DNA of 64,000 bases from NCBI RefSeq assembly GCF_945906775.1, contig NZ_CAMDRE010000001.1:1798001-1862000 (forward strand). Reading direction: 5' to 3'. The notes beneath the pieces were generated by a model, which had not been told where the DNA came from, did not search any database, and saw nothing but the letters and a program-made list of their open reading frames with translations. The DNA comes from Citrobacter sp. Marseille-Q6884. Its GTDB lineage: Bacteria; Pseudomonadota; Gammaproteobacteria; Enterobacterales; Enterobacteriaceae. The position numbers and the translations under genes were made by a program. Below, one piece after another: positions 16,914 to 25,919 of the stretch (within the stretch, counting starts at the first letter, position 1; every line of letters begins with the position of its first letter).

Positions 16914-18044
16914 ATGGCTAAGCAAGACTATTATGAGATTTTAGGCGTTTCCAAAACAGCGGAAGAGCGTGAAATCAAAAAGGCCTACAAGCGCCTGGCC
17001 ATGAAATTTCACCCGGACCGTAACCAGGGTGACAAAGAGGCCGAAGCTAAATTCAAAGAGATCAAAGAAGCCTACGAGATCCTGACCGATGCGCAAAAAC
17101 GTGCGGCTTACGATCAGTACGGCCATGCGGCGTTTGAGCAAGGCGGTATGGGCGGCGGCGGTTTTGGCGGCGGGGCTGACTTCAGCGATATCTTTGGTGA
17201 CGTGTTTGGCGATATTTTTGGCGGCGGTCGCGGCCGTCAGCGAGCCTCACGTGGTGCTGATTTACGTTACAACATGGATCTCACTCTGGAAGAAGCCGTG
17301 CGTGGCGTCACCAAAGAGATCCGTATTCCTACGTTGGAAGAGTGTGACGTTTGCCGCGGCAGCGGTGCGAAATCAGGGACTAAGCCGCAGACATGTCCAA
17401 CCTGTCACGGTTCCGGCCAGGTGCAGATGCGTCAGGGCTTTTTTGCCGTGCAGCAGACCTGTCCGCACTGTCAGGGTCGCGGTACGCTGATCAAAGATCC
17501 GTGCAACAAGTGCCACGGTCATGGTCGTGTTGAGAAGACCAAAACGTTGTCCGTGAAAATCCCGGCAGGCGTGGATACCGGCGATCGTATTCGTTTATCA
17601 GGCGAAGGCGAAGCAGGCGAACACGGCGCACCGGCAGGGGATTTGTACGTTCAGGTGCAGGTGAAGCAGCACGCTATTTTTGAGCGTGAAGGTAACAACC
17701 TGTACTGCGAAGTGCCGATCAACTTTGCCATGGCAGCGCTGGGCGGTGAAATTGAAGTACCGACGCTGGATGGCCGCGTAAACCTGAAAGTCCCAGGTGA
17801 AACCCAGACGGGCAAGCTGTTCCGTATGCGCGGTAAGGGCGTGAAATCAGTCCGCGGTGGTGCTCAGGGTGACCTGCTGTGCCGCGTGGTGGTGGAAACC
17901 CCGGTTGGCCTGAACGACAAGCAGAAACAACTGCTGAAAGAACTGCAGGAAAGCTTTGGCGGACCGACTGGCGAGAAAAACAGCCCACGTTCCAAAAGCT
18001 TTTTCGACGGCGTGAAGAAATTCTTTGACGATCTGACGCGTTAA
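16914..18044 (+). CDS. dnaJ: DnaJ, Hsp40 co-chaperone
   Basis: A 376-residue type I J-protein. The J domain (1-70) carries the HPD tripeptide at residues 33-35, which stimulates DnaK ATPase. A Gly/Phe-rich segment (about 75-108) follows. The zinc-binding region has four CxxCxGxG-type repeats (CDVCRGSG, CPTCHGSG, CPHCQGRG, CNKCHGHG), then two beta-barrel substrate domains. It delivers unfolded clients to DnaK. It is second in the dnaKJ operon and is followed by a good terminator. No hok/sok locus or IS186 follows, unlike K-12. Confidence 0.99.
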   Translation: MAKQDYYEILGVSKTAEEREIKKAYKRLAMKFHPDRNQGDKEAEAKFKEIKEAYEILTDAQKRAAYDQYGHAAFEQGGMGGGGFGGGADFSDIFGDVFGDIFGGGRGRQRASRGADLRYNMDLTLEEAVRGVTKEIRIPTLEECDVCRGSGAKSGTKPQTCPTCHGSGQVQMRQGFFAVQQTCPHCQGRGTLIKDPCNKCHGHGRVEKTKTLSVKIPAGVDTGDRIRLSGEGEAGEHGAPAGDLYVQVQVKQHAIFEREGNNLYCEVPINFAMAALGGEIEVPTLDGRVNLKVPGETQTGKLFRMRGKGVKSVRGGAQGDLLCRVVVETPVGLNDKQKQLLKELQESFGGPTGEKNSPRSKSFFDGVKKFFDDLTR

Positions 18045-18064
18045 TTTACGCCCCTTAATCTGAT

Positions 18065-18104
18065 AAAAAGCCTGAAGTCGCAAGATTTCAGGCTTTTCTT
18101 TTTT
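18065..18104 (+). terminator. dnaKJ operon terminator
   Basis: An 11-base stem (18065-18075 with 18086-18097) with a T-rich downstream tract, 20 bases after the dnaJ stop. Confidence 0.85.
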
Positions 18105-18306
18105 GACTTCCCGTCCATGTTTGGCGATCTGAGCGCAGAATCGCGTCTCCCTCTATTGGCAATCACTCGCTGCGATTAACTTGATTACGACTGAAACTTC
18201 ATTTCGGTAAAATCGAGTAATTCATCATGAATAATCTAATATTAACGATGAGTTATGCGGAGTAAGATAGTAATTACGAAGTATTCACCCAATAGAGAGA
18301 ATAAAA

Positions 18307-19473
18307 GTGAAACATCTACATCGTTTTTTTAGTAGCGACGCCTCGGGGGGCATTATTCTAATCATCGCTGCGGTAGTTGCTATGTTGATGGCCAATACGG
18401 GCGTAACCAGTGGATGGTACCACGCCTTTCTGGAAACCCCCGTTCAACTGCGGGTTGGCGCGCTTGAGATCAACAAGAATATGCTGCTGTGGATCAACGA
18501 CGCCTTAATGGCGGTGTTTTTTCTGCTGATTGGTCTGGAAGTGAAACGTGAGCTGATGCAAGGGTCGCTTGCCAGTCTGCGCCAGGCGGCGTTTCCGATC
18601 ATCGCGGCAATAGGTGGAATGATTGTCCCGGCATTGCTTTATCTGGCATTTAACTATGCTGATCCTATCACTCGTGAAGGATGGGCTATTCCGGCTGCAA
18701 CGGATATTGCATTTGCGTTAGGTGTTTTGGCGTTACTGGGCAGCCGTGTCCCGCTGGCGTTGAAAATCTTCCTGATGGCGCTGGCGATTATCGACGATCT
18801 CGGCGCGATTGTGATCATTGCGCTTTTCTATACCAGCGATCTTTCACTGCTTTCACTGGGCGTTGCCGCGTTGGCTATTTTCATTCTGGCAGCGCTGAAT
18901 CTGTGTGGTGTCAGACGCACGGGCATTTATATTCTGGTTGGCGTTGTGCTCTGGACGGCGGTGTTGAAGTCTGGGGTTCATGCGACGCTGGCTGGCGTGA
19001 TTGTGGGCTTCTTTATACCGTTGAAGGAAAAACATGGACGTTCGCCAGCGAAGCGTCTGGAGCATGTTCTGCATCCGTGGGTGGCATACCTGATCCTGCC
19101 GCTTTTTGCCTTCGCGAATGCGGGAGTCTCACTGCAGGGCGTGACGATTGATGGTCTGACGTCAGTGTTACCGCTGGGGATCATTGCAGGTCTGCTGATC
19201 GGTAAGCCATTGGGGATCAGCCTGTTCTGCTGGCTGGCGCTACGCCTTAAATTGGCGCAACTGCCTGAAGGTACTAATTTCCAGCAAATCATGGCCGTCG
19301 GGATTCTGTGTGGTATTGGCTTCACGATGTCGATCTTCATTGCCAGCCTGGCGTTTGGCAACGTTGATCCCGAGTTGATTAACTGGGCGAAACTGGGGAT
19401 TCTGATTGGTTCCTTGTTGTCGGCGGTTATCGGTTATAGCTGGTTACGCACCCGCTTGAATACGTCAGCCTGA
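18307..19473 (+). CDS. nhaA: NhaA, Na+/H+ antiporter
   Basis: A 388-residue inner-membrane antiporter with twelve transmembrane segments that expels sodium for two protons at alkaline pH. The essential residues of the E. coli enzyme fall at the same numbers: Asp133 in AATDIAF, Asp163-Asp164 in IIDDLGAI, and the pH-sensor region His225 in GVHATLAG. Translation starts at GTG (18307), as in E. coli, behind an AGAGAG ribosome site. nhaR follows after 38 bases. In E. coli NhaR activates nhaA in response to sodium. Confidence 0.98.
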   Translation: MKHLHRFFSSDASGGIILIIAAVVAMLMANTGVTSGWYHAFLETPVQLRVGALEINKNMLLWINDALMAVFFLLIGLEVKRELMQGSLASLRQAAFPIIAAIGGMIVPALLYLAFNYADPITREGWAIPAATDIAFALGVLALLGSRVPLALKIFLMALAIIDDLGAIVIIALFYTSDLSLLSLGVAALAIFILAALNLCGVRRTGIYILVGVVLWTAVLKSGVHATLAGVIVGFFIPLKEKHGRSPAKRLEHVLHPWVAYLILPLFAFANAGVSLQGVTIDGLTSVLPLGIIAGLLIGKPLGISLFCWLALRLKLAQLPEGTNFQQIMAVGILCGIGFTMSIFIASLAFGNVDPELINWAKLGILIGSLLSAVIGYSWLRTRLNTSA

Positions 19474-19511
19474 TGGGCTGACCCGTTTGTGACAATTTTC
19501 AGGGAGAGAGT

Positions 19512-20411
19512 ATGTCTCATATTAATTACAACCACCTGTATTACTTCTGGCATGTGTACAAGGAAGGGTCGGTGGTTGGCGCAGCGGAAGCGCTTTATCT
19601 GACACCGCAAACCATTACCGGACAGATTAAAGCGCTGGAGGAGCGCTTACAGGGAAAATTATTCAAGCGTAAAGGGCGTGGGCTGGAGCCCAGCGAGTTG
19701 GGCGAGTTAGTGTTTCGTTATGCGGATAAAATGTTCACGCTGAGCCAGGAAATGCTGGATATCGTGAACTACCGCAAAGAGTCCAATTTGCTGTTCGATG
19801 TTGGCGTGGCGGATGCGTTGTCTAAACAACTGGTCAGCAGCGTGCTGGATGCTGCTGTGGTTAAAGACGAACAAATCCACCTGCGCTGCTTCGAATCCAC
19901 ACACGAGATGTTGCTGGAGCAGCTCAGCCAGCACAAGCTGGATATGATTATCTCGGACTGCCCGATCGATTCGACGCAGCAGGAAGGGTTGTTCTCGGTG
20001 AAAATTGGCGAGTGTTGCGTGAGCTTCTGGTGCACGAATCCGCTACCTGAGAAGCCGTTCCCGGCATGTCTTGAGGAACGTCGGTTGCTGATCCCTGGTC
20101 GTCGCTCCATGCTTGGGCGCAAACTGCTGAACTGGATTAACTCTCAGGGGCTGAACGTTGAGATCCTTGGGGAGTTTGATGATGCCGCGCTGATGAAAGC
20201 CTTTGGTGCCACGCATAATGCCATCTTCGTGGCCCCTACGCTCTATTCCAATAACTTCTATGCCGATGATTCGATTATTGAGATTGGACGCGTGGAGAAT
20301 GTGATGGAGGAGTACCATGCCATCTTTGCAGAAAGGATGATTCAGCATCCGGCCGTACAGCGTATTTGCAATGCAAACTATTCGGCGCTTTTTACGCCAG
20401 TGAGCAAATAA
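19512..20411 (+). CDS. nhaR: NhaR, LysR-family activator of nhaA
   Basis: A 299-residue LysR-type regulator. The helix-turn-helix is at about residues 18-40 (GSVVGAAEALYLTPQTITGQIKALEERL); the effector-binding domain fills the rest. In E. coli it senses sodium, activates nhaA and osmC, and controls pga biofilm genes. It follows nhaA in the same direction and ends in a terminator shared with rpsT on the other strand. Confidence 0.97.
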   Translation: MSHINYNHLYYFWHVYKEGSVVGAAEALYLTPQTITGQIKALEERLQGKLFKRKGRGLEPSELGELVFRYADKMFTLSQEMLDIVNYRKESNLLFDVGVADALSKQLVSSVLDAAVVKDEQIHLRCFESTHEMLLEQLSQHKLDMIISDCPIDSTQQEGLFSVKIGECCVSFWCTNPLPEKPFPACLEERRLLIPGRRSMLGRKLLNWINSQGLNVEILGEFDDAALMKAFGATHNAIFVAPTLYSNNFYADDSIIEIGRVENVMEEYHAIFAERMIQHPAVQRICNANYSALFTPVSK

Positions 20412-20421
20412 GCAGACATAA

Positions 20422-20445
20422 AAAAACCCGCTTGCGCGGGTTTTT
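20422..20445. terminator. bidirectional terminator between nhaR and rpsT
   Basis: A GC-rich stem with A and T runs (AAAAACCCGC and GCGGGTTTTT) around a 4-base loop in the gap between two convergent genes. It can serve both strands. Confidence 0.9.
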
Positions 20446-20469
20446 CACAAAGCAACAACAGACAGGCGA

Positions 20470-20733
20470 TTAAGCCAGTTTGTTGATCTGTGCAGTCAGG
20501 TTTGCTTTATGACGTGCAGCTTTGTTTTTGTGGATCAGACCTTTAGCAGCCTGACGGTCCACGATTGGTTGCATTTCGTTAAATGCTTTCAGTGCAGTAG
20601 CTTTGTCGCCAGCTTCGATAGCTGCGTATACTTTCTTGATGAAAGTACGCATCATAGAGCGACGGCTTGCGTTGTGCTTACGAGCCTTTTCAGACTGAAC
20701 GGCGCGCTTCTTAGCTGATTTGATATTAGCCAA
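20470..20733 (-). CDS. rpsT: RpsT, 30S ribosomal protein S20
   Basis: An 87-residue, very basic protein (Lys/Arg-rich, e.g. KSAKKRAVQSEKARKHNAS) that binds 16S rRNA early in 30S assembly. The start codon is TTG (bases 20731-20733 on the minus strand), giving MANIKSAKKR. A UUG start is also used in E. coli, where it contributes to low translation and autoregulation by S20. It is transcribed alone from the gap before yaaY. Confidence 0.97.
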   Translation of the reverse strand: MANIKSAKKRAVQSEKARKHNASRRSMMRTFIKKVYAAIEAGDKATALKAFNEMQPIVDRQAAKGLIHKNKAARHKANLTAQINKLA

Positions 20734-20838
20734 GGTCCAACTCCCAAATGTGTTCTATATGGACAATTCAAAGGCCGAGGAATATGCCCTTTTAGCCTTC
20801 TTTTGTCAATGGATTTGTGCAAATAAGCGCCGTTTAAA

Positions 20839-21054
20839 TTGCAGCACTCGTTGCGTATTGATGGCGCAGGATTCTACCAGCTTGCGTGCTGTGAATACAG
20901 CTTTTCCACGAGAAAAGTTGAATTGGTTTGCCCGTGCGGGGCATCAAATTGTTTCATAACAATGAAAACAATCTTCTTTCTGTTTCGCGGGGTCAATCGC
21001 CGGTTAACCTTGACCGCGGTACAGGGTATACTTTCACGATTTTCACTGTTTTGA
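20839..21054 (+). CDS. yaaY: YaaY-like small ORF
   Basis: A 71-codon ORF between rpsT and ribF that resembles E. coli YaaY (72 residues). The similarity is strong at the start (HSLRxDGAGFYQLA-CEYSFS) and at the end (NRRLTLTAVQGIL-RFSLF), with a divergent middle. The only start is TTG without a clear ribosome site. The conserved end lies seven bases before ribF and may reflect the ribF promoter or leader rather than a protein. No function is known. Confidence 0.4.
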   Translation: MQHSLRIDGAGFYQLACCEYSFSTRKVELVCPCGASNCFITMKTIFFLFRGVNRRLTLTAVQGILSRFSLF

Positions 21055-21061
21055 GCCAGAC

Positions 21062-22000
21062 ATGAAGCTGATACGAGGCATACATAATCTCAGTCAGGCC
21101 CCGCATGGGTGTGTGCTGACTATTGGTAATTTCGATGGCGTCCATCGTGGCCACCGTGCGCTACTGCAGGGCTTGCAGGAAGAAGGGCGCAAGCGGGGGC
21201 TACCGGTCATGGTAATGATTTTCGAGCCACAGCCACTGGAGCTGTTTGCGACGGATAAATCTCCGGCGCGTCTGACTCGCTTACGGGAAAAACTGCGTTA
21301 TCTGGCGGAATGCGGCGTTGACTACGTGCTGTGTGTGCGTTTTGACCGACGCTTTGCCGCGTTAACGGCACAGAACTTTATCAGCGATTTGTTGGTTAAG
21401 CGCCTTGGCGTACAATTTCTGGCCGTTGGCGATGATTTCCGCTTTGGTGCTGGTCGCGAAGGCGATTTCTTGTTATTACAGGAAGCCGGTGCTGAGTATG
21501 GTTTTGATATCACCAGTACTCAGACCTTTTGTGAAGGTGGCGTGCGTATTAGCAGTACTGCGGTGCGCCAGGCGCTGGCAGACGATAACCTGCAACTGGC
21601 TGAAAGCTTACTTGGACATCCCTTTACCATCTCGGGACGGGTTGTTCACGGTGACGAGTTAGGGCGAACCATCGGTTTCCCGACGGCAAACTTACCGCTT
21701 CGTCGTCAGGTCTCGCCAGTGAAAGGGGTATATGCGGTTGAAGTGATGGGACTGGGCGAATCGCCTTTCCCCGGCGTCGCTAATATCGGTACCCGCCCGA
21801 CGGTGGCAGGCGTACGCCAGCAGCTGGAAGTCCATCTACTGGACGTTGCAATGGACCTCTACGGTCGCCATATAGATGTAGTGCTGCGTAAAAAAATACG
21901 CAATGAACAGCGATTTGCTTCGCTGGATGAACTAAAAGCGCAGATTGCGCGTGATGAGTTAACTGCCCGCGAGTTTTTTGGGCTATCAAAACCGGCTTAA
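21062..22000 (+). CDS. ribF: RibF, bifunctional riboflavin kinase / FAD synthetase
   Basis: A 312-residue enzyme that phosphorylates riboflavin to FMN and adenylates FMN to FAD. The N-terminal FMN adenylyltransferase domain has the nucleotidyl-transferase motif GNFDGVHRGH at about residues 22-31. The C-terminal riboflavin kinase domain begins near residue 185 with the GRTIGFPTANL signature. It heads the ribF-ileS-lspA-fkpB-ispH-rihC series, all in one direction. Confidence 0.98.
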   Translation: MKLIRGIHNLSQAPHGCVLTIGNFDGVHRGHRALLQGLQEEGRKRGLPVMVMIFEPQPLELFATDKSPARLTRLREKLRYLAECGVDYVLCVRFDRRFAALTAQNFISDLLVKRLGVQFLAVGDDFRFGAGREGDFLLLQEAGAEYGFDITSTQTFCEGGVRISSTAVRQALADDNLQLAESLLGHPFTISGRVVHGDELGRTIGFPTANLPLRRQVSPVKGVYAVEVMGLGESPFPGVANIGTRPTVAGVRQQLEVHLLDVAMDLYGRHIDVVLRKKIRNEQRFASLDELKAQIARDELTAREFFGLSKPA

Positions 22001-22037
22001 CGCCTATACGAGTTTTAAATACGGAACCGAGAATCTG

Positions 22038-24854
22038 ATGAGTGACTATAAATCAACCCTGAATTTGCCGGAAACAGGGTTCCCGATGCGCGGCGATCTC
22101 GCCAAGCGTGAACCGGGAATGCTGGCGCGTTGGACTGATGATGACCTGTACGGCATCATTCGTGCGGCTAAAAAAGGCAAAAAAACCTTCATTCTGCATG
22201 ATGGCCCTCCTTATGCGAATGGCAGCATTCATATTGGTCACTCCGTTAACAAGATTCTGAAAGACATTATCGTGAAGTCCAAAGGACTCACGGGCTATGA
22301 CTCGCCTTACGTTCCGGGCTGGGACTGCCACGGTCTGCCTATTGAGCTGAAAGTGGAGCAGGAATTCGGTAAGCCGGGCGAGAAGTTCACCGCAGCGGAG
22401 TTCCGTGCCAAGTGCCGTGAATATGCCGCGACGCAGGTCGACGGGCAGCGTAAAGATTTTATCCGTCTGGGCGTGCTGGGCGACTGGTCCCATCCGTACC
22501 TGACCATGGACTTCAAAACCGAAGCCAACATCATTCGTGCACTGGGTAAAATCATCGGTAACGGCCACCTGCACAAAGGGGCGAAGCCGGTACACTGGTG
22601 CGTAGACTGCCGTTCCGCGTTGGCGGAAGCGGAGGTTGAGTATTACGACAAAACCTCTCCGTCCATCGACGTGGCGTTCCATGCTGCCGATCCGGAAGCG
22701 GTAAAAGCGAAGTTTGGCGTTGCCAACCTGAATGGCCCAGTCTCTCTGGTTATCTGGACCACGACACCGTGGACGCTGCCGGCTAACCGCGCGATCTCCC
22801 TGGCGCCTGATTTTGACTATGCGCTGGTGCAGATTGACGGTCAGGCTGTAATTCTGGCTAAAGACCTGGTTGAAAGCGTCATGCAGCGTATTGGCGCGGC
22901 TGAATACAGCATCCTCGGCACGGTAAAAGGTGCGGAGCTGGAACTGTTACGCTTCACCCATCCGTTTATGGGCTTTGATGTTCCGGCTATCCTGGGCGAT
23001 CACGTGACGCTGGATGCCGGTACCGGTGCGGTGCATACTGCGCCAGGCCATGGCCCGGATGACTACGTTATCGGTCAGAAATATGGTCTGGAAGTCGCCA
23101 ACCCAGTAGGCCCGGATGGCACTTATCTTCCGGGTACATACCCTACTCTGGATGGCGTTAATGTATTTAAAGCCAACGATATTGTCGTTGCGTTACTGAC
23201 CGAAAAAGGCGCACTGCTGCACGTAGAAAAAATGCAGCACAGTTACCCATGCTGCTGGCGTCATAAATCACCGATCATCTTCCGTGCGACCCCACAGTGG
23301 TTCGTGAGCATGGATCAGAAAGGTCTGCGCGCGCAGTCGCTGAAAGAGATCAAAGGCGTACAGTGGATCCCTGACTGGGGTCAGGCACGTATTGAATCAA
23401 TGGTAGCCAACCGTCCTGACTGGTGTATCTCCCGTCAGCGTACGTGGGGCGTGCCAATGTCGCTATTTGTCCACAAAGACACCGAAGAGCTGCACCCGCG
23501 CGCTATCGAACTGATGGAAGAAGTGGCAAAACGCGTTGAAGTGGATGGTATCCAGGCGTGGTGGGATCTTGATCCAAAAGATATCCTCGGCGACGAAGCT
23601 GACCAGTACGTGAAAGTACCGGATACCCTGGACGTATGGTTTGACTCTGGTTCTACCCACTCCTCTGTCGTCGATGTGCGTCCTGAATTTGCAGGGCATG
23701 CGGCGGATATGTATCTGGAAGGTTCTGACCAGCACCGTGGCTGGTTCATGTCTTCTCTGATGATCTCCACGGCGATGAAAGGCAAAGCGCCATACCGTCA
23801 GGTACTGACTCACGGTTTCACCGTAGATGGTCAGGGTCGCAAGATGTCCAAGTCCATCGGTAACACGGTGAGCCCACAGGATGTGATGAACAAACTGGGC
23901 GCGGATATTCTGCGTCTATGGGTGGCTTCAACCGACTACACCGGTGAAATGGCCGTTTCTGACGAAATTCTGAAACGTGCTGCCGACAGCTATCGTCGTA
24001 TCCGTAACACCGCGCGCTTCCTGCTGGCAAACCTGAACGGGTTTGATCCGGTAAAAGACATGGTGAAACCGGAAGAGATGGTGGTACTGGATCGCTGGGC
24101 CGTGGGTTGTGCGCAAGCGGCGCAGGAAGAGATCCTCAAAGCCTATGAAGCTTATGACTTCCACGAAGTGGTGCAGCGTCTGATGCGCTTCTGCTCCGTA
24201 GAAATGGGCTCGTTCTATCTCGACATCATCAAAGACCGTCAGTACACCGCGAAAGCGGATAGCGTGGCGCGTCGTAGCTGCCAGACCGCACTGTTCCATA
24301 TTGCAGAAGCGCTGGTTCGTTGGATGGCGCCGATCATGTCCTTCACCGCAGATGAAATCTGGGGTTACCTGCCGGGCGAGCGTGAAAAATACGTCTTCAC
24401 CGGTGAATGGTATGACGGTCTGTTTGGCTTAGGTGAAACCGAAGCGATGAACGACACTTTCTGGGATGAACTGCTGAAAGTGCGCGGTGAAGTCAACAAG
24501 GTCATCGAGCAGGCACGTGCGGATAAGAAAGTGGGTGGTTCTCTGGAAGCGGCAGTCACTCTGTATGCTGAACCTGAACTGGCTGCGAAGCTGACCGCGC
24601 TGGGCGAAGAATTACGATTCGTCCTGTTGACCTCTGGTGCGACAGTTGCCGATTATGCGCAAGCGCCTGCTGATGCTCAGCAGAGCGAATTGCTCAAAGG
24701 TCTGAAAATCGTACTGAGCAAAGCCGAAGGTGAGAAGTGCCCGCGTTGCTGGCATTACACCACCGACGTTGGCCAGGTGGCGGAACACGCAGAAATCTGC
24801 GGACGCTGTGTCAGCAACATCGCCGGTGATGGCGAAAAACGTAAGTTTGCCTGA
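22038..24854 (+). CDS. ileS: IleS, isoleucyl-tRNA synthetase
   Basis: A 938-residue class I aminoacyl-tRNA synthetase, exactly the E. coli length. The HIGH motif is HIGH at residues 65-68 in GPPYANGSIHIGH; KMSKS lies near 602-606 in GRKMSKSIGNT. The CP1 editing insert carries the TTPWTLPANRAI segment near residue 242. A C-terminal zinc site has paired CPRC and CGRC. The start at 22038 (MSDYKSTLNLPETGFPMRGD) is the family start. The stop overlaps the lspA start by one base (TGATG), so lspA is translationally coupled. Confidence 0.99.
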   Translation: MSDYKSTLNLPETGFPMRGDLAKREPGMLARWTDDDLYGIIRAAKKGKKTFILHDGPPYANGSIHIGHSVNKILKDIIVKSKGLTGYDSPYVPGWDCHGLPIELKVEQEFGKPGEKFTAAEFRAKCREYAATQVDGQRKDFIRLGVLGDWSHPYLTMDFKTEANIIRALGKIIGNGHLHKGAKPVHWCVDCRSALAEAEVEYYDKTSPSIDVAFHAADPEAVKAKFGVANLNGPVSLVIWTTTPWTLPANRAISLAPDFDYALVQIDGQAVILAKDLVESVMQRIGAAEYSILGTVKGAELELLRFTHPFMGFDVPAILGDHVTLDAGTGAVHTAPGHGPDDYVIGQKYGLEVANPVGPDGTYLPGTYPTLDGVNVFKANDIVVALLTEKGALLHVEKMQHSYPCCWRHKSPIIFRATPQWFVSMDQKGLRAQSLKEIKGVQWIPDWGQARIESMVANRPDWCISRQRTWGVPMSLFVHKDTEELHPRAIELMEEVAKRVEVDGIQAWWDLDPKDILGDEADQYVKVPDTLDVWFDSGSTHSSVVDVRPEFAGHAADMYLEGSDQHRGWFMSSLMISTAMKGKAPYRQVLTHGFTVDGQGRKMSKSIGNTVSPQDVMNKLGADILRLWVASTDYTGEMAVSDEILKRAADSYRRIRNTARFLLANLNGFDPVKDMVKPEEMVVLDRWAVGCAQAAQEEILKAYEAYDFHEVVQRLMRFCSVEMGSFYLDIIKDRQYTAKADSVARRSCQTALFHIAEALVRWMAPIMSFTADEIWGYLPGEREKYVFTGEWYDGLFGLGETEAMNDTFWDELLKVRGEVNKVIEQARADKKVGGSLEAAVTLYAEPELAAKLTALGEELRFVLLTSGATVADYAQAPADAQQSELLKGLKIVLSKAEGEKCPRCWHYTTDVGQVAEHAEICGRCVSNIAGDGEKRKFA

Positions 24855-25351
24855 TGAGTAAGCCTCTTTGTTCAACAGGGCTACGCTGGCTGTGGCTGGT
24901 GGTAGTCGTGCTGATTATCGATTTGGGCAGCAAATACCTGATCCTCCAGAACTTTGCTCTGGGGGATACCGTATCGCTGTTCCCGTCGCTCAATCTGCAC
25001 TATGCGCGTAACTATGGTGCTGCGTTTAGTTTCCTGGCTGACAGCGGTGGCTGGCAGCGTTGGTTCTTTGCCGGCATCGCGATTGGCATTTGCGTCATCC
25101 TGATGGTGATGATGTATCGCTCGAAGGCGACGCAGAAGCTGAATAACATCGCCTATGCGTTAATCATTGGCGGTGCCCTGGGTAACCTGTTTGACCGCCT
25201 GTGGCACGGCTTCGTAGTTGATATGATTGACTTTTATGTCGGTGACTGGCATTTCGCCACATTCAACCTTGCCGATACGGCGATTTGTATCGGCGCGGCG
25301 TTGATTGTTCTCGAAGGCTTCTTACCGTCGAAAGAGAAAAAAGCTGCATAA
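24854..25351 (+). CDS. lspA: LspA, lipoprotein signal peptidase (signal peptidase II)
   Basis: A 165-residue inner-membrane aspartyl protease with four membrane segments. It removes signal peptides from diacylglyceryl-modified prolipoproteins. The catalytic aspartates are Asp123 in GFVVDMIDF and Asp141 in FNLADTAI; the GNLFDRL motif is at residues 110-116. It overlaps ileS by one base. A double REP element separates it from fkpB. Confidence 0.98.
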   Translation: MSKPLCSTGLRWLWLVVVVLIIDLGSKYLILQNFALGDTVSLFPSLNLHYARNYGAAFSFLADSGGWQRWFFAGIAIGICVILMVMMYRSKATQKLNNIAYALIIGGALGNLFDRLWHGFVVDMIDFYVGDWHFATFNLADTAICIGAALIVLEGFLPSKEKKAA

Positions 25352-25355
25352 AAAA

Positions 25356-25434
25356 TGCCGGATGGCGCTATGCTAATCCGGCCTACAATTTATCGCGCGT
25401 CTTGTCGGCCCGGTAAGCGTAACGCTGCCGGGCA
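25356..25434. repeat. BIME (two REP-like units) between lspA and fkpB
   Basis: Two palindromic units, 25356-25383 (GCCGGATGGCG type) and 25404-25434, fill most of the 117-base gap. Such intra-operon elements can alter message stability between upstream and downstream genes. Confidence 0.75.
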
Positions 25435-25468
25435 AACAGGCGGCAGCAATTTTAAAGAGCAAACCTGC

Positions 25469-25918
25469 ATGTCTAAATCAGTACAGAGTAACAGTGGAGT
25501 GCTGGTGCACTTCACCTTAAAGCTCGACGATGGCTCCACCGCAGAGTCAACCCGCAATAACGGCAAGCCTGCGCTGTTTCGCTTGGGCGACGGTTCTCTG
25601 TCTGAAGGACTGGAACAACACCTGCTGGGGTTAAAAGAGGGCGATAAAACCACTTTTGCTCTGGAGCCGGATGCCGCTTTTGGCGTGCCAAGCCCGGACT
25701 TAATTCAGTATTTCTCGCGTCGGGAATTTATGGACGCGGGCGAGCCAGAAATTGGCGCGATTATGCTTTTTACCGCAATGGACGGCAGTGAGATGCCTGG
25801 TGTGATCCGCGAAATCAACGGTGATTCGATCACGGTTGACTTCAACCATCCGCTCGCCGGGCATACCGTTCATTTTGATATTGAAGTGCTGGAAGTCGAA
25901 CCGGCACTGGAGGCGTAA
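25469..25918 (+). CDS. fkpB: FkpB (SlpA), FKBP-type peptidyl-prolyl isomerase
   Basis: A 149-residue SlyD/FkpB-type isomerase. An FKBP domain split by an IF chaperone insert (about 70-125) is visible, with VLVHFTLKLDDG at the start and GLEQHLLGLKEGDK in the middle. The start at 25469 gives MSKSVQSNSGVLVHF, as in E. coli; 38 upstream codons come from the REP element and are not real. The stop TAA overlaps the ATG of ispH (TAAAATG, one base between), suggesting coupling. Confidence 0.96.
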   Translation: MSKSVQSNSGVLVHFTLKLDDGSTAESTRNNGKPALFRLGDGSLSEGLEQHLLGLKEGDKTTFALEPDAAFGVPSPDLIQYFSRREFMDAGEPEIGAIMLFTAMDGSEMPGVIREINGDSITVDFNHPLAGHTVHFDIEVLEVEPALEA

Positions 25919-25919
25919 A

